Source: Quercus robur (taxonomy: Eukaryota > Streptophyta > Magnoliopsida > Fagales > Fagaceae). Taken from it: DNA of 64,000 bases. The notes beneath the pieces were generated by a model. The model worked only from the letters and a program-made list of their open reading frames with translations, made no database searches and had not been told where the DNA came from. The stretch spans positions 13,238,282-13,302,281 of the forward strand of contig NC_065535.1 in assembly GCF_932294415.1 (NCBI RefSeq), read 5' to 3'. Below are positions 44,884-56,905 of this stretch, piece by piece; position 1 is the stretch's first letter, and each line of letters begins with the position of its first letter. Made by a program: the position numbers and the translations under genes.

Positions 44884-47800
44884 CCAATTAAAAAATGACC
44901 CAAATAAGGCATGTACCAAGAATTAAACCAATTTACACTCTTCAGATCCTGAACTAGAGGTTTTTCCATGTGTCCAAAGCACAACATGAACAGAAAATTT
45001 TAAAAATAAAAATGTCACGGTTTTGCACCAGTATTAAAACTTTAATAATGAAGTGTGCAAAAGGGCTAGGATTTAATTTTAATTAGGATTTATAAGGCAT
45101 AAAAGTGGGTTTTGGGTTGTATGCATATCATTAATATTCAAACTGTGAAATTTTATTTAGAATGAAGGTTATTTTTATTGTTTTCCCTAGCTGTCTTGCA
45201 TGGGAGACCAGTCCTTTGGCTGTGTTTTGATTTCTATTACTTCCTCCTTGATTTTAATAGGCTAAAATATTGTGTCCCTAAAGTTTTAAAGTTTTTGAAT
45301 TGAAGATTGGTAAGTGCAATATTTACAATAGTTTAGAGACGAGAAAGGAAATAACAAATTTTTTAAAGTTCGGCGATGAAAGGAGAAATTCTTGTAAAAT
45401 TTAGGGATGAAAGCAATATTTTATCCATTTTAATATCTCTCATACTGATCAGATATTTTTTGTCATTTTTTCCAGCATTAAAGAGGCTGGGGGAGCATTG
45501 ATGGATTTAAACTACAGATGCTAAAAAATTATATTGCCATATAGGTAAGGTGCTTGAAATCGAGAAAAAAATTAATTACTAACCATTACGATCAAAAAGT
45601 ATAAACATGCTCTGTGGTTACAGACATAGCAAAATCATAATTGTGACGTCAGTAACATAAGAATAACTAAATCCAAAAACATTAAAGCTCTGTTTATTTC
45701 AGCAATAATGTTTTCTAAAAAATGAGTCATTTTCCAAAAAATATTTTCTATAAAACTACCTCATTTTCCTATGTTTGATAGCAACATTAAATGAGTTAAA
45801 AAGCAATATCTTAACTTCCCTTATTTAGCTTGCCATGAGATAAAGTTGTTTTCCAAAAAATATTAGTGAAAAACAATCTCTAAAATTAAGTCATACCTTT
45901 TCTATTGATCAAAGATAGTTTTTTCCTTTTTTTTTTTTGATGATGATGCTACCAAACATCCAAAAACACGAAAAACTATCACTCTGTTTGTTTCAGCATT
46001 AATGTTTTCTGAAAAATGGTTCATTTTATAGAAAGTATTTTTTGAAAAACTATCTCATTTTCCGGTGTTTGGTAACAACCTTGAAAATAAGCTTGAGAAC
46101 ATTTTATAGTGTTTGGTATGCACAAATTTTTATAACATTTCTTGTATAATTTAAAAGATGTATATATAGCATGTGTATTGTGTAAAACCACCTAATGTAA
46201 TCAATATAAATATATAAAAAACCAAGAATGAATTTGGCTTCAAACTAAAATTTTGACAACAGATACAATCATAACTAGTTGTCCAACTTTTATGATCTCA
46301 AACACTTATCTTGCTCAAATATATGAATGAGAACGTAAATAATATACATATAAATATATAAATCAACCATAATTCTCATAATTCAAAATAAACAGGAACT
46401 CCATTTTGAAATAGTTCAAAATGCCACATAGGCCAAATAGTTTAACTGGCAAAATAATCTAATACAAATAGTTTGATAAATACCAAAATGCCAAATTGTT
46501 ATAGAACTGTTAACCGATTTGTGAGGGGAAAAAAATAAAAACCTTATCAAAGTACAGTTATAGAGGGAAGAGACTAGAGGGAGTGACAGTGAGTCAATGA
46601 GGGTGTGAGAAGAGAGAAAAAACAAAGGGAAGAGAAAAAGTGAGAGAACTTACTGTGAAAAAGACTAAAGGCGTAAAAGAAAATATTTTTTCCTGGACCA
46701 GAAGAAGATAATATTTATAAGAGTTATGTGCTGCCTAAGAGAGATTGTTTTCCAAAAAAAAATGGAAAACAACCTATAGAGAATAAGCCTTATTTAATTA
46801 CGGTTTTCCGTTGACTAAAGATAGTTCCGTTGACCCTTAACACTGAAAAATATGGAAAACTATTTTTATAAAAGGTTTTCCAATGAAACAAACAAAGCGT
46901 ATCTTTACACAAGATTTTCCCTCGAAACAAACAGAGCATAATAGAAAGTCTTGTCAACTCATCTCACTCTCTCTCCAGATCAAAAGCAGCATTTTAAATA
47001 AGCTTGTAACCAGATTAGAGCAACATCATTAAGGGTAAATGGTTGAGCCACTAAAGAATTTTAAAATTTAATAAAAGCAAAAGAATTAGTTTTCATTTTT
47101 AGGAAAACCAAACCCTTTACATCTTTTTCTATACATACCATTATTAATACCAATTTATTTCCTGCGTCACAGTTACCTTTTTATAGCTTTTTTTTGGATA
47201 AGTTACCTTTTATAGCTTTCTCAAACTTTCTCAATTTCATTAGTTTATAATAATTTAAGAGCTCTTATTCTCACTACGTAAAGTGCAATTCAATGGCTCA
47301 AAAAATACCTGATATCAAGATTGGATCTTAACATAAAGCATAATGATTGTTGAAACAAGCGGATTTCAGCAATTGAAAAGGAGACAAATTCTCCATACCA
47401 ACATTGGGGTCTTTGCATCTTGACTGGAGAGAGCATTACACTTTAAGGGTCCTGACATGTTACTAAATATATCAAGTAAAGGCTCTTCTTTAGTTTAACA
47501 GATAAAGCCAATCTCTGCAACTACCAAACATAATCAATTACTCAGACCAGGTCTCCTAGAGTGAACTATCATGGTATTCTTTGTATGTTTCTTGTAACTA
47601 AAAACATAAGCCTCTAAATGAACCTTCTTACACCAGTTCAAATAAAGACATAAAATTATAAAAAAGAACTGATGCATTAGCTTCAAAAAAGACCTTTTAA
47701 ATTCCAATACTTAAGAAACAGTTATATACCTTTGATAGTTGACATGCTCAACTACCACCAAAATTGATAATTAATCAGAATAAAGTCAATATCCTTAAGA

Positions 47801-49858
47801 GATGTGGCACACAAAAATGATCAGCACAAACACAAGAACAAGACAGTCATAAAAATATTGGAATTGCTCAACCATAAGAAAACTTACTCGAGGAAAGCTC
47901 GCTATTAAAGCAATTGGTACCCAGCCCTGATCATCCATGTTTGACCTCAAATAGTCATCTTTTACCAAATTAGCATCACTGTAATGAACAAACCACAATG
48001 GTACATTAATTAATTTCAAAATAGACTAAAGAAGAGAAGTTAAAGTACATAGATAAGGTAAACTAATCATCAATGGAAAAAGGCTGACAGTGCCTATCTG
48101 GTTAACTAGATTCATAAGTACCTGAAATAATAATCTATCTGCTTGAGTAGCAAAACGGGCAGAGGTTCTGTAACAGGGATATATAATGGCGGTTGATGAG
48201 GAATTATTGGTCTATGGCTGTAGGGTTCCACTGGCAGTTGAGGTATATAGTAGAACTCTGAAAAAGAGTAGAGATGTTAGTTGCACATTTACAAATAATA
48301 AAAACAGATTTATCAAACAAAAAAAACCTCCTAGCATGAAGGTTTTAGGAACAAAAGAAAGTAAACTCACCTGCATAACCCATGGGGTTGACAAAGGGTC
48401 TCATTGGGGGAGGCGTAACATATGCAGTTGTGTTAGGTGGTGTTGGCCTAACATAGGGCCTTAAAGGAGCTCTCTGTGGCTGCAAGTGAGCATCTCTGGT
48501 ATTTGAATAATTCCCACGCTCTTGATCCCTCCTACCTCCATGATTGTTATGGTAGGAGCCATCCCCACGTTGATGATTCCCAAAGTTTCCCCTACGGGAG
48601 GGATTCCGATGATCATTCACGGAATGTGATGGAGACACATATCCTCCAGCTGGTCTGTTCTCCCAATTACTACCCCGATAAGGAAACTCCCTATGAGAAG
48701 GATCAGGCACTGCTTGCACCATATTAGGATAGCCATTCTGAGGTATCGAATATACAGGAAACGGTGGTGGCGGTGGTGGTGGTGGAGGATGAGGATGAGT
48801 AAAGCCGCTCTGTGAAGGCCCACTCCTGTTGTTGCCACCACCACCACCACCTCGCTTCATAGATCTTTGTCGAGTTGGCAATGGATGGTTTGCATTAGAA
48901 TTAGAATTAGAATTCCCAGCAGCATTAGTAGTAGTAGTAGCAACTTGTTTCTTCGGCGAATGTGGAACAACAGGTCCCTAGTTCAAAACAACAAGATGTC
49001 ATTCTCGGAAATGTGAAATGACTGTTTAACTAAACCTCAATCTTTAAAACTTACACTCTTTTTATAGCAACAATATCAAGTTGCAAAGTAAAATTCTAAT
49101 TCTGAAAATCTAATATATGTACATTTGCCTTGTCTAATTCCTTATTAACCTAAAACGTCCCCAACAATTATTTTCCTTAATTAGGTAAACTTTTTATTAC
49201 TGAAAAGCCCAGAATAGGAAAAAAAAATATTTACGCATAATCTTCAATATTCCGTTACCTTTCCTTTTCCTTTGGTTTCTGGGGAACCAAACATCAAAAA
49301 AACTAAACATAATAATATTCAAGATTCTATTTTTTTTTTTTTTTTTTTTCTCTCAGATTTCTCGGGAGCCAAACATTGATTGGAAATCCAAACCTGAGAA
49401 GTAGAGAGTGGTGAATCGGAGAGAGTCTTCGAAGTCGAATCGGCAGACGATTTAGGCGAAGCCTTAGTGGACTCAGACAGAGCGGGCCAAGAACACGCGC
49501 CCATTACAGGACTGACCTCAACGACGCCGCCGTTTGAGGGCGCGTTTGAGGGTTTGTTCCAAGCGAGCTTCTTTGGGCGAGCCGCATTGCCGTCATTACC
49601 ACCATCGGAGCCCTCGCCGGCATCCGGTGGTGGTGACGGTGAAGCCATCTTCGGAGGAGAGGAATCGGAGAGCGGAGACACTAGTTCCGGTTGAGAAACC
49701 GAAAGCTGAGTTTGATGATGATGAACGGCCGATATTGATTCCGATTCGCCTCGTACAACTTGTGCCCACGCATTTTTTCGCCGGAACTGTGGACTGTTAA
49801 TACTTTCACCGCCGCCGGGAATTTGAGGACTTGACGGAGAATCGGCGGTGGTAGCCAT
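42525..49858 (-). CDS. La-related protein 1 (LARP1b/c type)
   Basis: Cytoplasmic RNA-binding protein of the LARP1 family; in plants these proteins act in mRNA stability and translation, and LARP1b/c forms have been tied to leaf senescence. Six exons by splice signals and frame: 49858-49394, 48977-48371, 48257-48122, 47978-47888, 43132-43061, 42812-42525; all introns GT-AG; 552 aa. N-terminal block NAWAQVVRGESESI (about 29-42) and VMGACSWPALSE (about 118-129) are family signatures; then a Pro/Gly/Asn/Arg-rich disordered middle with nine consecutive Pro. The La motif (about 389-460) spans exons 3-5: LLLKQIDYYFSDANLVKDDYL joined across the exon 3/4 boundary, QGWVPIALIASFPRV, then NVQLILDSLRSSTIVEVQ. 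The C-terminus (VRRLNEWNKWIPASSR) follows. No DM15 repeats, so it is not the LARP1a type. Intron 4 is 4.75 kb. Leader CT-rich (50110-50165 on plus). Confidence 0.93.
43155..44045. repeat. tandem duplication in LARP1 intron 4
   Basis: A block from about 43155-43647 is repeated at about 43648-44045: shared words include CCACTGGAAACTACATGGCC, TCATCAATTAGATTTAAA and GAGGATATCATGT. The first copy has an extra G-run (about 25 G at 43226-43250) and a G-tract near 43361. The duplication begins about 22 bp from exon 5. Confidence 0.88.
44840..44880. repeat. poly(A)/(GA) tract in LARP1 intron 4
   Basis: A-run of about 28 followed by GAGAGAGAGA, preceded by CCCCCCACCCCC. Confidence 0.9.
45687..46938. 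mobile_element. nested miniature elements in LARP1 intron 4
   Basis: Outer inverted ends GCTCTGTTTATTTCAGC (45687) and, on the minus strand, TGCTCTGTTTGTTTCGAGG (46938). A second, related pair lies inside: ACTCTGTTTGTTTCAGC (45981) and CGCTTTGTTTGTTTCATTGG (46899). Both arms are followed by TTTTC(T/C)(A/G)AAAAATG-type sequence, so one copy inserted into, or duplicated within, another copy of the same family. Target duplications not resolved. Confidence 0.6.
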
Positions 49859-50470
49859 TAGGGTTTGAAAGTTAAAAATACAACAAAATTGCAAAGAAAA
49901 TATTGATTTAGTATATAACAAGGAAAAAATAAATAGTTTAACAAAAAAAACCAATTAACTGATTAATTAACTAATTAATCAAATTAGAGAGAGAGAGCGA
50001 AAGAGAAAGAACTAGGGCTCTTATAATATAAGAATGCACAATATTTGATAGACTTATGACGGATCTTGCACGTGATACGCACGAGCTTCAGCCGTCTAAA
50101 CAAAAAGAAAAGGCAGCGATCTCTCTGTTTCTCTCTCTCTTTCTCTTTCTCTTTCTCTTTCTCTCTGGGTGGGGGTGTATTTGTTGGTGATGTTTGTTTT
50201 GGGAAGCAGGTTTTTGTTGTAAAAACTTCAATTTACGAAAAGAGGCTATAGGTTTTGGTTTTCATACTGTTATGGACCACTCTATTTATATATACCACAC
50301 CCCATTGGTTTCAAGGGCTTTGTACGAACCACAATTACAATATCACCCTTTTTTTTTTTTTTTTTTTTTTTACGCGTTTAGGAATTTGCTTATGTTTTTT
50401 TTTCTAATTTTGAAAAAAAGAAAAAAAAGTCACTCTAATATCTCTAACTCTTATGTAGTTCCAATACTTC
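49859..50470 (-). promoter_or_regulatory. 5' flank of LARP1-like gene
   Basis: (GA)n and (CT)n tracts at 49986-50005 and 50118-50165 (leader or core promoter region in plants), and a T-run at 50349-50371. A TATA-type TATATATACC lies near 50288-50297, plausible but unproven. Confidence 0.4.
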
Positions 50471-53400
50471 AAGTTCTTTCCTTCTTATCAATGTGAAATG
50501 AAATCTATGAATTTTTAGAGACCTAATGATAATTTTTTTTAAATAATTAATCTTAAGAAAGTAAATAATTTATGTTTATAAAAAATGAGAACTGATTGAC
50601 AAAATAGGGTTGGTACTAGAGTTTGTCCGGGTGTTTTCTGCAAAAACTATATTGAAGATAGGAATCATTTATTGTTTAAGTTCTCGTTTGTTCTTAGCAA
50701 TGTGAAATAACATTTATGAAGATTTAGAAGACCTAATGATAAGTTTTTTTTTTACTAATGAATCTTAACAAAGTAAATAATTTATGTCTATAAAAGATGA
50801 GTATTGATTGGCAAAATAGGGTTACACTGGAGTCTGTCTGTGTGTTTTCTGTAGAAACTGTCTTGAAGATATGAATCACTTATTGTTTGAGTATACATTT
50901 GGTAAAAGAATTTAGGGTAGTGTTATGAATTTCTACCTTATATCAGATTCTAAAATTGAATGGGATGACCTAGTAGCATGAAAACTTGCTCATTGGAGTC
51001 TGTCTGTGTGTTTTCTGCAGAAACTGTCGTGAAGATATGAATCACTTATTGTTTGAGTATACATTTGGTAAAAGAATTTAGGGTAGTGTTATGAATTTCT
51101 ACCTTATATCAGATTCTAAAATTGAATGGGATGACCTGGTAGCACGAAAACTTGCTCACGTAAAAGGCAAAAGCTTGACAATCTCTGTTTTTAAATTGGC
51201 TTGGTGGTTTTTGCTCACGTAAAATCAAAATTTATTTCCTTCTTGGCAATATGAAATGACATCTATGAAGATTTAGGAGACCTAATAATAATAATTTGTT
51301 TGCTAATTAATCTCAACTAAGTAAAAAATTTATATTTATAAAAGATAAGAACTGATTGGCAAAATAGGGTTACACCGAATTCTATCTATGTGTTTTCTGC
51401 ATAAATTGTCTTGGAGATATGAATCACTTATTGTTTGAGTACCCATTTGCTAAAAGAATTTGGGATAGTGTAATAAATTTCTACCTTGTATCGATTCCGA
51501 ATTTGAATGGGATGACCTTGTAGCATGGGAAATTGCTCACGTAAAAGGCAAAAGCTCGATCTTTGTTTTTAAATTGGCTTGGTGGTTTTCTCTCATGTAA
51601 AAGCAAAAGTTAGTTCCTTCTTGGCAATGTGCAATGACATCTATGAAGATTAAGGAGACCTAATAATAATATTTTTTTTCTAATTAATCTTAACAAAATA
51701 AATAATTTATATTTATAAAATATGAGAATTGATTGGCAAATAGTGTTACAGTAGAGTTTGTCTGTGTGTTTTCTGCATAAACTATCTCGAAGAGAGGAAT
51801 CACTTATTGTTTGAGTACTCATTTGCTAAAAGAATTTAGGATAGTGTTATGAATTTTTGCCCTATTTCATATTCTAAATTTGAATGGGATGACTTGGTAG
51901 CACGAGAACTTGCTCACGTAAAAGGAAAAAACTTGACGTTCTCTGCTTTTAAATTGGCTTGGTGGATTTCTCTCACATAAAAGCAAAAGTTATTTCCTTC
52001 TTCGTAATGTGAATTGACATCTATGAAGATTCAAGAGAACTAAAGATAATATTTTCTTTACCAACTAATCTTTAAAAAGTAAAAATTTTATATTTATAAA
52101 AAAAATGAGATCTGATTGGCAAAGGGTTAAATTGGTAATTGTCTGTGTTTTCTGCGTAAATTGCCTTAAATTTATGAATCACCCAGTGTTTGAGTACCCA
52201 TTTGCTAAAAGAATTTGGAATAGTGTTATGAATTTCTACCTTGTATTACATCCTGAATTTGAATGGGATGAGCTAGTAGCATGGGAGCTTGCTCAAGTAA
52301 AAGGCAAAAGCTTGATAGTCTCTGTTTTTAAATTCCTATATGGTTGCAAAGGAATGCCATTATGCATGCTAGTATAGTTTGGTTTGATGAGCAAATTCTT
52401 AAAAGCTTTAGGAGAGATATTAGAGCTCAACTAGACTTCAAATCAAAGTTCCAATATCTACAATAAACTGCATTATCTGCAAAAAGTGTTATTGGTGTAG
52501 TGGTGCTGGTGTTTTGTTTATGTTGTACTTTTGTTTAGGAATGGTCAATGATTGGACTATTGCTCCTATGTACTAGACCCGTTAGGATTATGGTATGTGT
52601 TCACTTTGGGCCATGTGTCATGATCTCGACAAGTCTAGTATACAAGAGTACTAAACCTAAGCCAAGTCCATTTAGAAATTTAAGTATTTAGGGTTTTCCT
52701 TTTTTACTAAATTAATTTTGGAAAAAATAAGAGTCACTCCAAGTCTCTAACTCTTATGTAGTTCCAATACTTAAAGTTATTTCCTTCTTGGCAATGTGAA
52801 ATGATGACTATGAAGATTTAGAAATTATGAGACCTGGTAATAAATTTTGTTACTAATTAATCTAAACAAAGTAAATAATTTATATTTATAAAAAATGAGA
52901 ACTAATTGGCAAAATAGGGTTTCACTGAAGATTGCTTTTGTGTGTTTTTTGCATAATCTGTGTTGAAGGTAGGAATCAGTTATTGTTTGGGTATCCATTT
53001 TCTAAAAGATTTTAGGATAGTGTTATGAATTTCTACCTTCTACAATATCCCAAATTTGAATGGGATGACCTAGTAGCACGGGTGCTTACTCACGTAAAAG
53101 GCAAAAACTTGAATCTCTTTTTAAATTGGTTTGGTGGTTATCTCTACCATATATGGCTCCAAAAGGAATGTCATTGTGCATGCTAGCACAATCCGGTAAG
53201 ATAAGCAAAATCTAAAATGCATTGGAAGAGATATTAGAGCTCAAATAGATTTCTAGTTTTTTGCAATGAACTATACTATTTGCAAAAAGTGTTATTGGTA
53301 CAATGGTGCTAGTGTTTTGCTTATGACACGTGTCTACTTTGGATCATGTGCCATGATTTTGATGGGTTCAGTGTATAGGAGCGCTGGATCCAAGCTAAAT

Positions 53401-53830
53401 CCGTTTAGAAACATAGTAATTTGTTCTTTGTATTGATTTGGTGTAGAGATTTGTCTTTAATGCAGGGGGGAGAGAAAGATCTGATTACTATTCTCTTGTA
53501 AAATTCATTTAGTCTTTTTATCGGTAAGTTTCATTAATATTTAAACTATTCTTTTAATTTTATTTTGCATCATAATCTTACAAGAAGAAAAAAAGTATTA
53601 TCAAACTATAATTAGATGCATTTGAATACCAAAAAAAAAATCCAAAGATGTTATGTTAAATGGTGATTAACAAGATAAATTATTATAATTTTGTTATATC
53701 TTCTTGGCATTGTGAAATGACATCTATGAATCTCAGGAGACCTAATAGTAATTTTTCTTTAGCTAATTAAACTTAAAAAAATTATATTATTTATATTTAT
53801 AAAAAAAGGAGAATTGATTGCTTATAATTA
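50470..53830 (+). repeat. tandem array of LINE zf-RVT fragments
   Basis: A unit with an apparently coding core is repeated head to tail. The landmark GAGAACTGATTGGCAAAATA (or a variant) falls near 50586, 50801, 51347, 51724, 52108, 52898 and 53810. Spacing is about 380 bp for the short units (51347-51724-52108) and about 790 bp for the last full unit, which also contains a CATGTG(T/C)CATGAT(C/T)T(C/T)GA segment at about 52613 and 53341. A 176-bp secondary duplication lies at about 50820-51170. The best open copy (52105-52377) reads CVFCVNCLKFMNHPVFEYPFAKRIW, the zinc-binding domain found at the C-terminus of plant LINE reverse transcriptases (zf-RVT). No reverse transcriptase or endonuclease sequence accompanies it. 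Confidence 0.78.
52105..52377 (+). pseudogene. zf-RVT domain fragment (LINE reverse-transcriptase C-terminus)
   Basis: 90-codon open frame, the longest copy of the repeated domain. Cys-x2-Cys then His then PFAKRIW follow the zf-RVT pattern; the last Cys ligand is replaced by Tyr (FEYPFA). The downstream part FEWDELVAWELAQVKGKSL is conserved in all copies. Other copies carry frameshifts or stops, so this is remnant sequence rather than a gene. Confidence 0.65.
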
Positions 53831-54301
53831 TATCTCATAAAATTATTTGATTTTTTTGGGTACTTTATATAACATTAAAACAATTGAGCTTATAATTTTA
53901 TTTTTCCATCATATTCTTATGAGAAGGAAAAATGTTATCAAGTCCGTTTGTTTCAATGAAAATCTTTATGTGAAGATAGATTCGTTTTTTTGTGTTTGGT
54001 AGTATCGGGAAAAAAAAAGTCAAAGGAAATCTATCTATTGACTTACCATATTTAGTTTGGTATGAGATAAAGTTGTTTTGAAAAAGAAATTCTTGAAAAC
54101 AACTCTATCTCACTCTAAGCTATATAAGGAAAGTAAAATGGTAGTTTTTCAACTCATTTTAAAATTATTACCAAATATTGCAAAATGCAATAAATTTAAT
54201 GCTTTTTGGAAAATAATTCATTTTTTCAGTGGAGCAATACCTTTGAATACCAAAAAAAAAAAAAAAATCAAAAGTATATTAAATGGTGATTAGCATGTAT
54301 T
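53831..54301. other. intergenic sequence
   Basis: A segment beginning GTCCGTTTGTTTCAATG near 53943 resembles one end of the miniature family at 45687-46938; the partner end is not clear. No gene. Confidence 0.5.
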
Positions 54302-54306
54302 ATGAT

Positions 54307-55120
54307 TGTAAGGGTGATAGGCCCAGTAGTATATATTTATGTATATATTGGGCCGGGGGTCCAATCCGAGTACATTAAGTAGTCCAAGGATTAGTAAACA
54401 CTGTCATAAAAATCCGTATTAGTGAGTGAAGAGGAGAGGTCTGATCATGATTGTCCAAGAGGGCGGTCCAAGGATGAATGCTTCCTCGGCTGAGCAAACC
54501 TGAGGTTAGAAGGTGCGGTCTGTCATCAAGAGTAACGTTCCGGACAATTCCACTAGTGAGGATAAGTATCAGGAAGGAACAGAATAGAGGGAGGTTATGA
54601 AATATCTAAGGGAAAGCTGCTACCACCGCATTGAATACTCTGCAGCTAACTCTTTGGCCGCATTAATGAGGAAGTGATACTTGAACAGTAGTTTTCAGCC
54701 TTACAGCTACTCTCCAAAGACTTCAGGAAGGTGTTGATGTGACATAGATCAACACTAACAATCTAATCTACATGTGGAGGACAAAGATGAAAGGAGGAAG
54801 ATAATATAAAATAGAAGGGAGGTTCTGAGAGAAAGGGATCGGAGAATTGAGAGAGAAATACTGTAGCAATAAGAGCTGTACTTGTAATCAATTTCAAGAA
54901 TTATATACAAGAACTGATCTCCTCGGACTGTGCCGATGACGATTTTCTTTAGATAAAACCAGTCTATTTTTACTTTATTGTCATTTGAATCCACTATAAT
55001 TGCTACCCAACTCATTAGAGCCTAGTTTTCCAACCCACTTTCTACAAATTTATTGTATTAGGCTCTTTGGGCCTAGATCCTTTTACCTTTTGGGCTTAGG
55101 ACTCAAATTGCGTCTTTACA
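54307..55120 (+). mobile_element. solo LTR with perfect 5-bp target duplication
   Basis: 814-bp LTR, TGTAAGGGTGATAGGCCC...GCGTCTTTACA, plus orientation. It is flanked by identical ATGAT pentamers (54302-54306, 55121-55125). It aligns along its length with LTR A and LTR B (shared TTGGGCC-GGGGTCCAATCC, CTCCTCGGAC and CATTTGAATC blocks). No internal region. Confidence 0.92.
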
Positions 55121-55125
55121 ATGAT

Positions 55126-56698
55126 CTTGTTATAACACCTTGTTATCTTCTTTTTCTTTTTAATTTTTATTTATTTAAAGAATCAACATCTTGTTATCGT
55201 GATCCTTCTGTGAAGAATACTTTTCATTTTCATCATTCACGTAGCAAATATTAGTTCAGAATTTTGTGTCGTAGATATTAGTAATTTACTTTAGAAATAA
55301 CACATGAGTTCGCTTAAACAAAGTTAATTATATAACTCGCAAAGATGTGTGTATATAATTTTTTTTTTTTTTTTTTGAGAAATGTGTGTATTTAATTTGT
55401 TACACATTTTTTTTTTGGTGCTCCTTAATTCCCTGTACATAATTTTTAAATGTCAGTGGCCATATGATTATTCTGTCTTCGTGATCTCTCTAATTCTTAG
55501 GTCAAAGAAGTACACGGGTTGAGGTTGACTAAAAAATTTCTTTTACATTAAATTGATGCCATTTTTAAAAACAATGTATAGAAGGGTACAAATAAATAAA
55601 ATACAACAATTTTTGGGATTGAATACAACTCATAACGTAATTGGTAGATGAGTCATTGTCAATGGAAAATGGTGGAATGGACAAAGGCATATATAAACTA
55701 TTCTTCTCTCCTGAATTGATGATAATTTTATACTCTGAATCTTGTAGATTATTATTATTTTTCTCTGCTATGTTGATTTTGGCTTTATCCTTCTTTTATC
55801 TCACTTTCAACTTTTGCCTCACTCCATACGTGTTTTATGTCATTTGCAAAATATTGACTTATTATTATAATTATTATAGATAGATAGTGATGGAGGAGAA
55901 GTTGAGATTTAAATTACAGATATGAAACATTACCAAAAATGTCATTATCGTTGGTCTATTATTTAAACCACAACTTTTCCATTAGTTACATATCAAATTT
56001 TGTAATTTTATAATGATAGATTTTTTTTTATAGATTGACTATCACAATTCACCTGTAGACTATTTATAATCCATTTTGAGGCTTATGCTTGAGCGAAAAA
56101 GAGAAGATGTTAATGCTAATATTGATGAAAAGAAACGCAATTCATCCCTGTTGTCATCTTCTTCATTTGTTACAAATGAGATTTTGTAATTTACTTTATA
56201 GATTTCTTATAGATTGACCATCACCATTCTTACGCAGTGAACATGTTTGGGGGCCTCAGGCACTGTTGTTAATTTTTTCAATATTCAAAAGGAATTCATA
56301 TTGTATATTAAATTATATTAAGGGGTTTTGTGAAGATTAACATGTGCTTGGATAAGTTGGATCATATTAAATAAATAAAAATGGACAAAATGAGGTTTTT
56401 GGTGTTTGCATAGCTAGGAGTTAAACACCTTTTTTTGGTGTTTGACAGCAATTTATCTATACAGCCTGTAAACTGTTGTTCAAGTATTCAAGATCAAAGT
56501 GTGTATAAGCATCTTGAGAAGACATTTTTGTGAGGAAGTCTACAGACACTCAATTGAGGCTTGATCGATCAAAGTTCAAAATTCAACAAATGTTCTATCG
56601 ATTGAAAGTAAGGTTTTGAAAGTTACTCGATCAATCAAAAATCATACTTAGTGATGTATTTTAAATTTGAAGTTGGTGCTCCGGTTTTTTATACTTTA
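55126..56698. other. AT-rich intergenic sequence
   Basis: No gene recognised; T-runs at 55359-55374 and scattered AT tracts only. Confidence 0.5.
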
Positions 56699-56905
56699 CG
56701 GTTCGTTTGGGATCCGCTTATTTTGCTGAAATTGAAAACTTTTTACTAAAAGTACTGTAGATAAAGGTAAAAGTTAGCTGAAATAGTAAAGTGAGACCCA
56801 TGAACTACTAAAATGTACAATAGGACTTATGAATAATAGCAAAAATAAGCTAAATAATAAAATAAATTGGCAAAAATAATCTTTACCAAATGGACACTGC
56901 ATTAG
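56699..56905. mobile_element. miniature element fragment
   Basis: Left CGGTTCGTTTGGGATCCGC and right (minus strand) GCAGTGTCCATTTGG pair loosely; both are followed by TGTTTGG-like cores, and a TTA occurs at both flanks. Similar in layout to 36779-37063 but more decayed. Confidence 0.45.

Noticed and set aside
48186..48464. Plus-strand open frame of 92 codons
   Set aside because: It is the shadow of LARP1 exons 2-3 on the opposite strand; splice sites, La motif and codon pattern support the minus strand.
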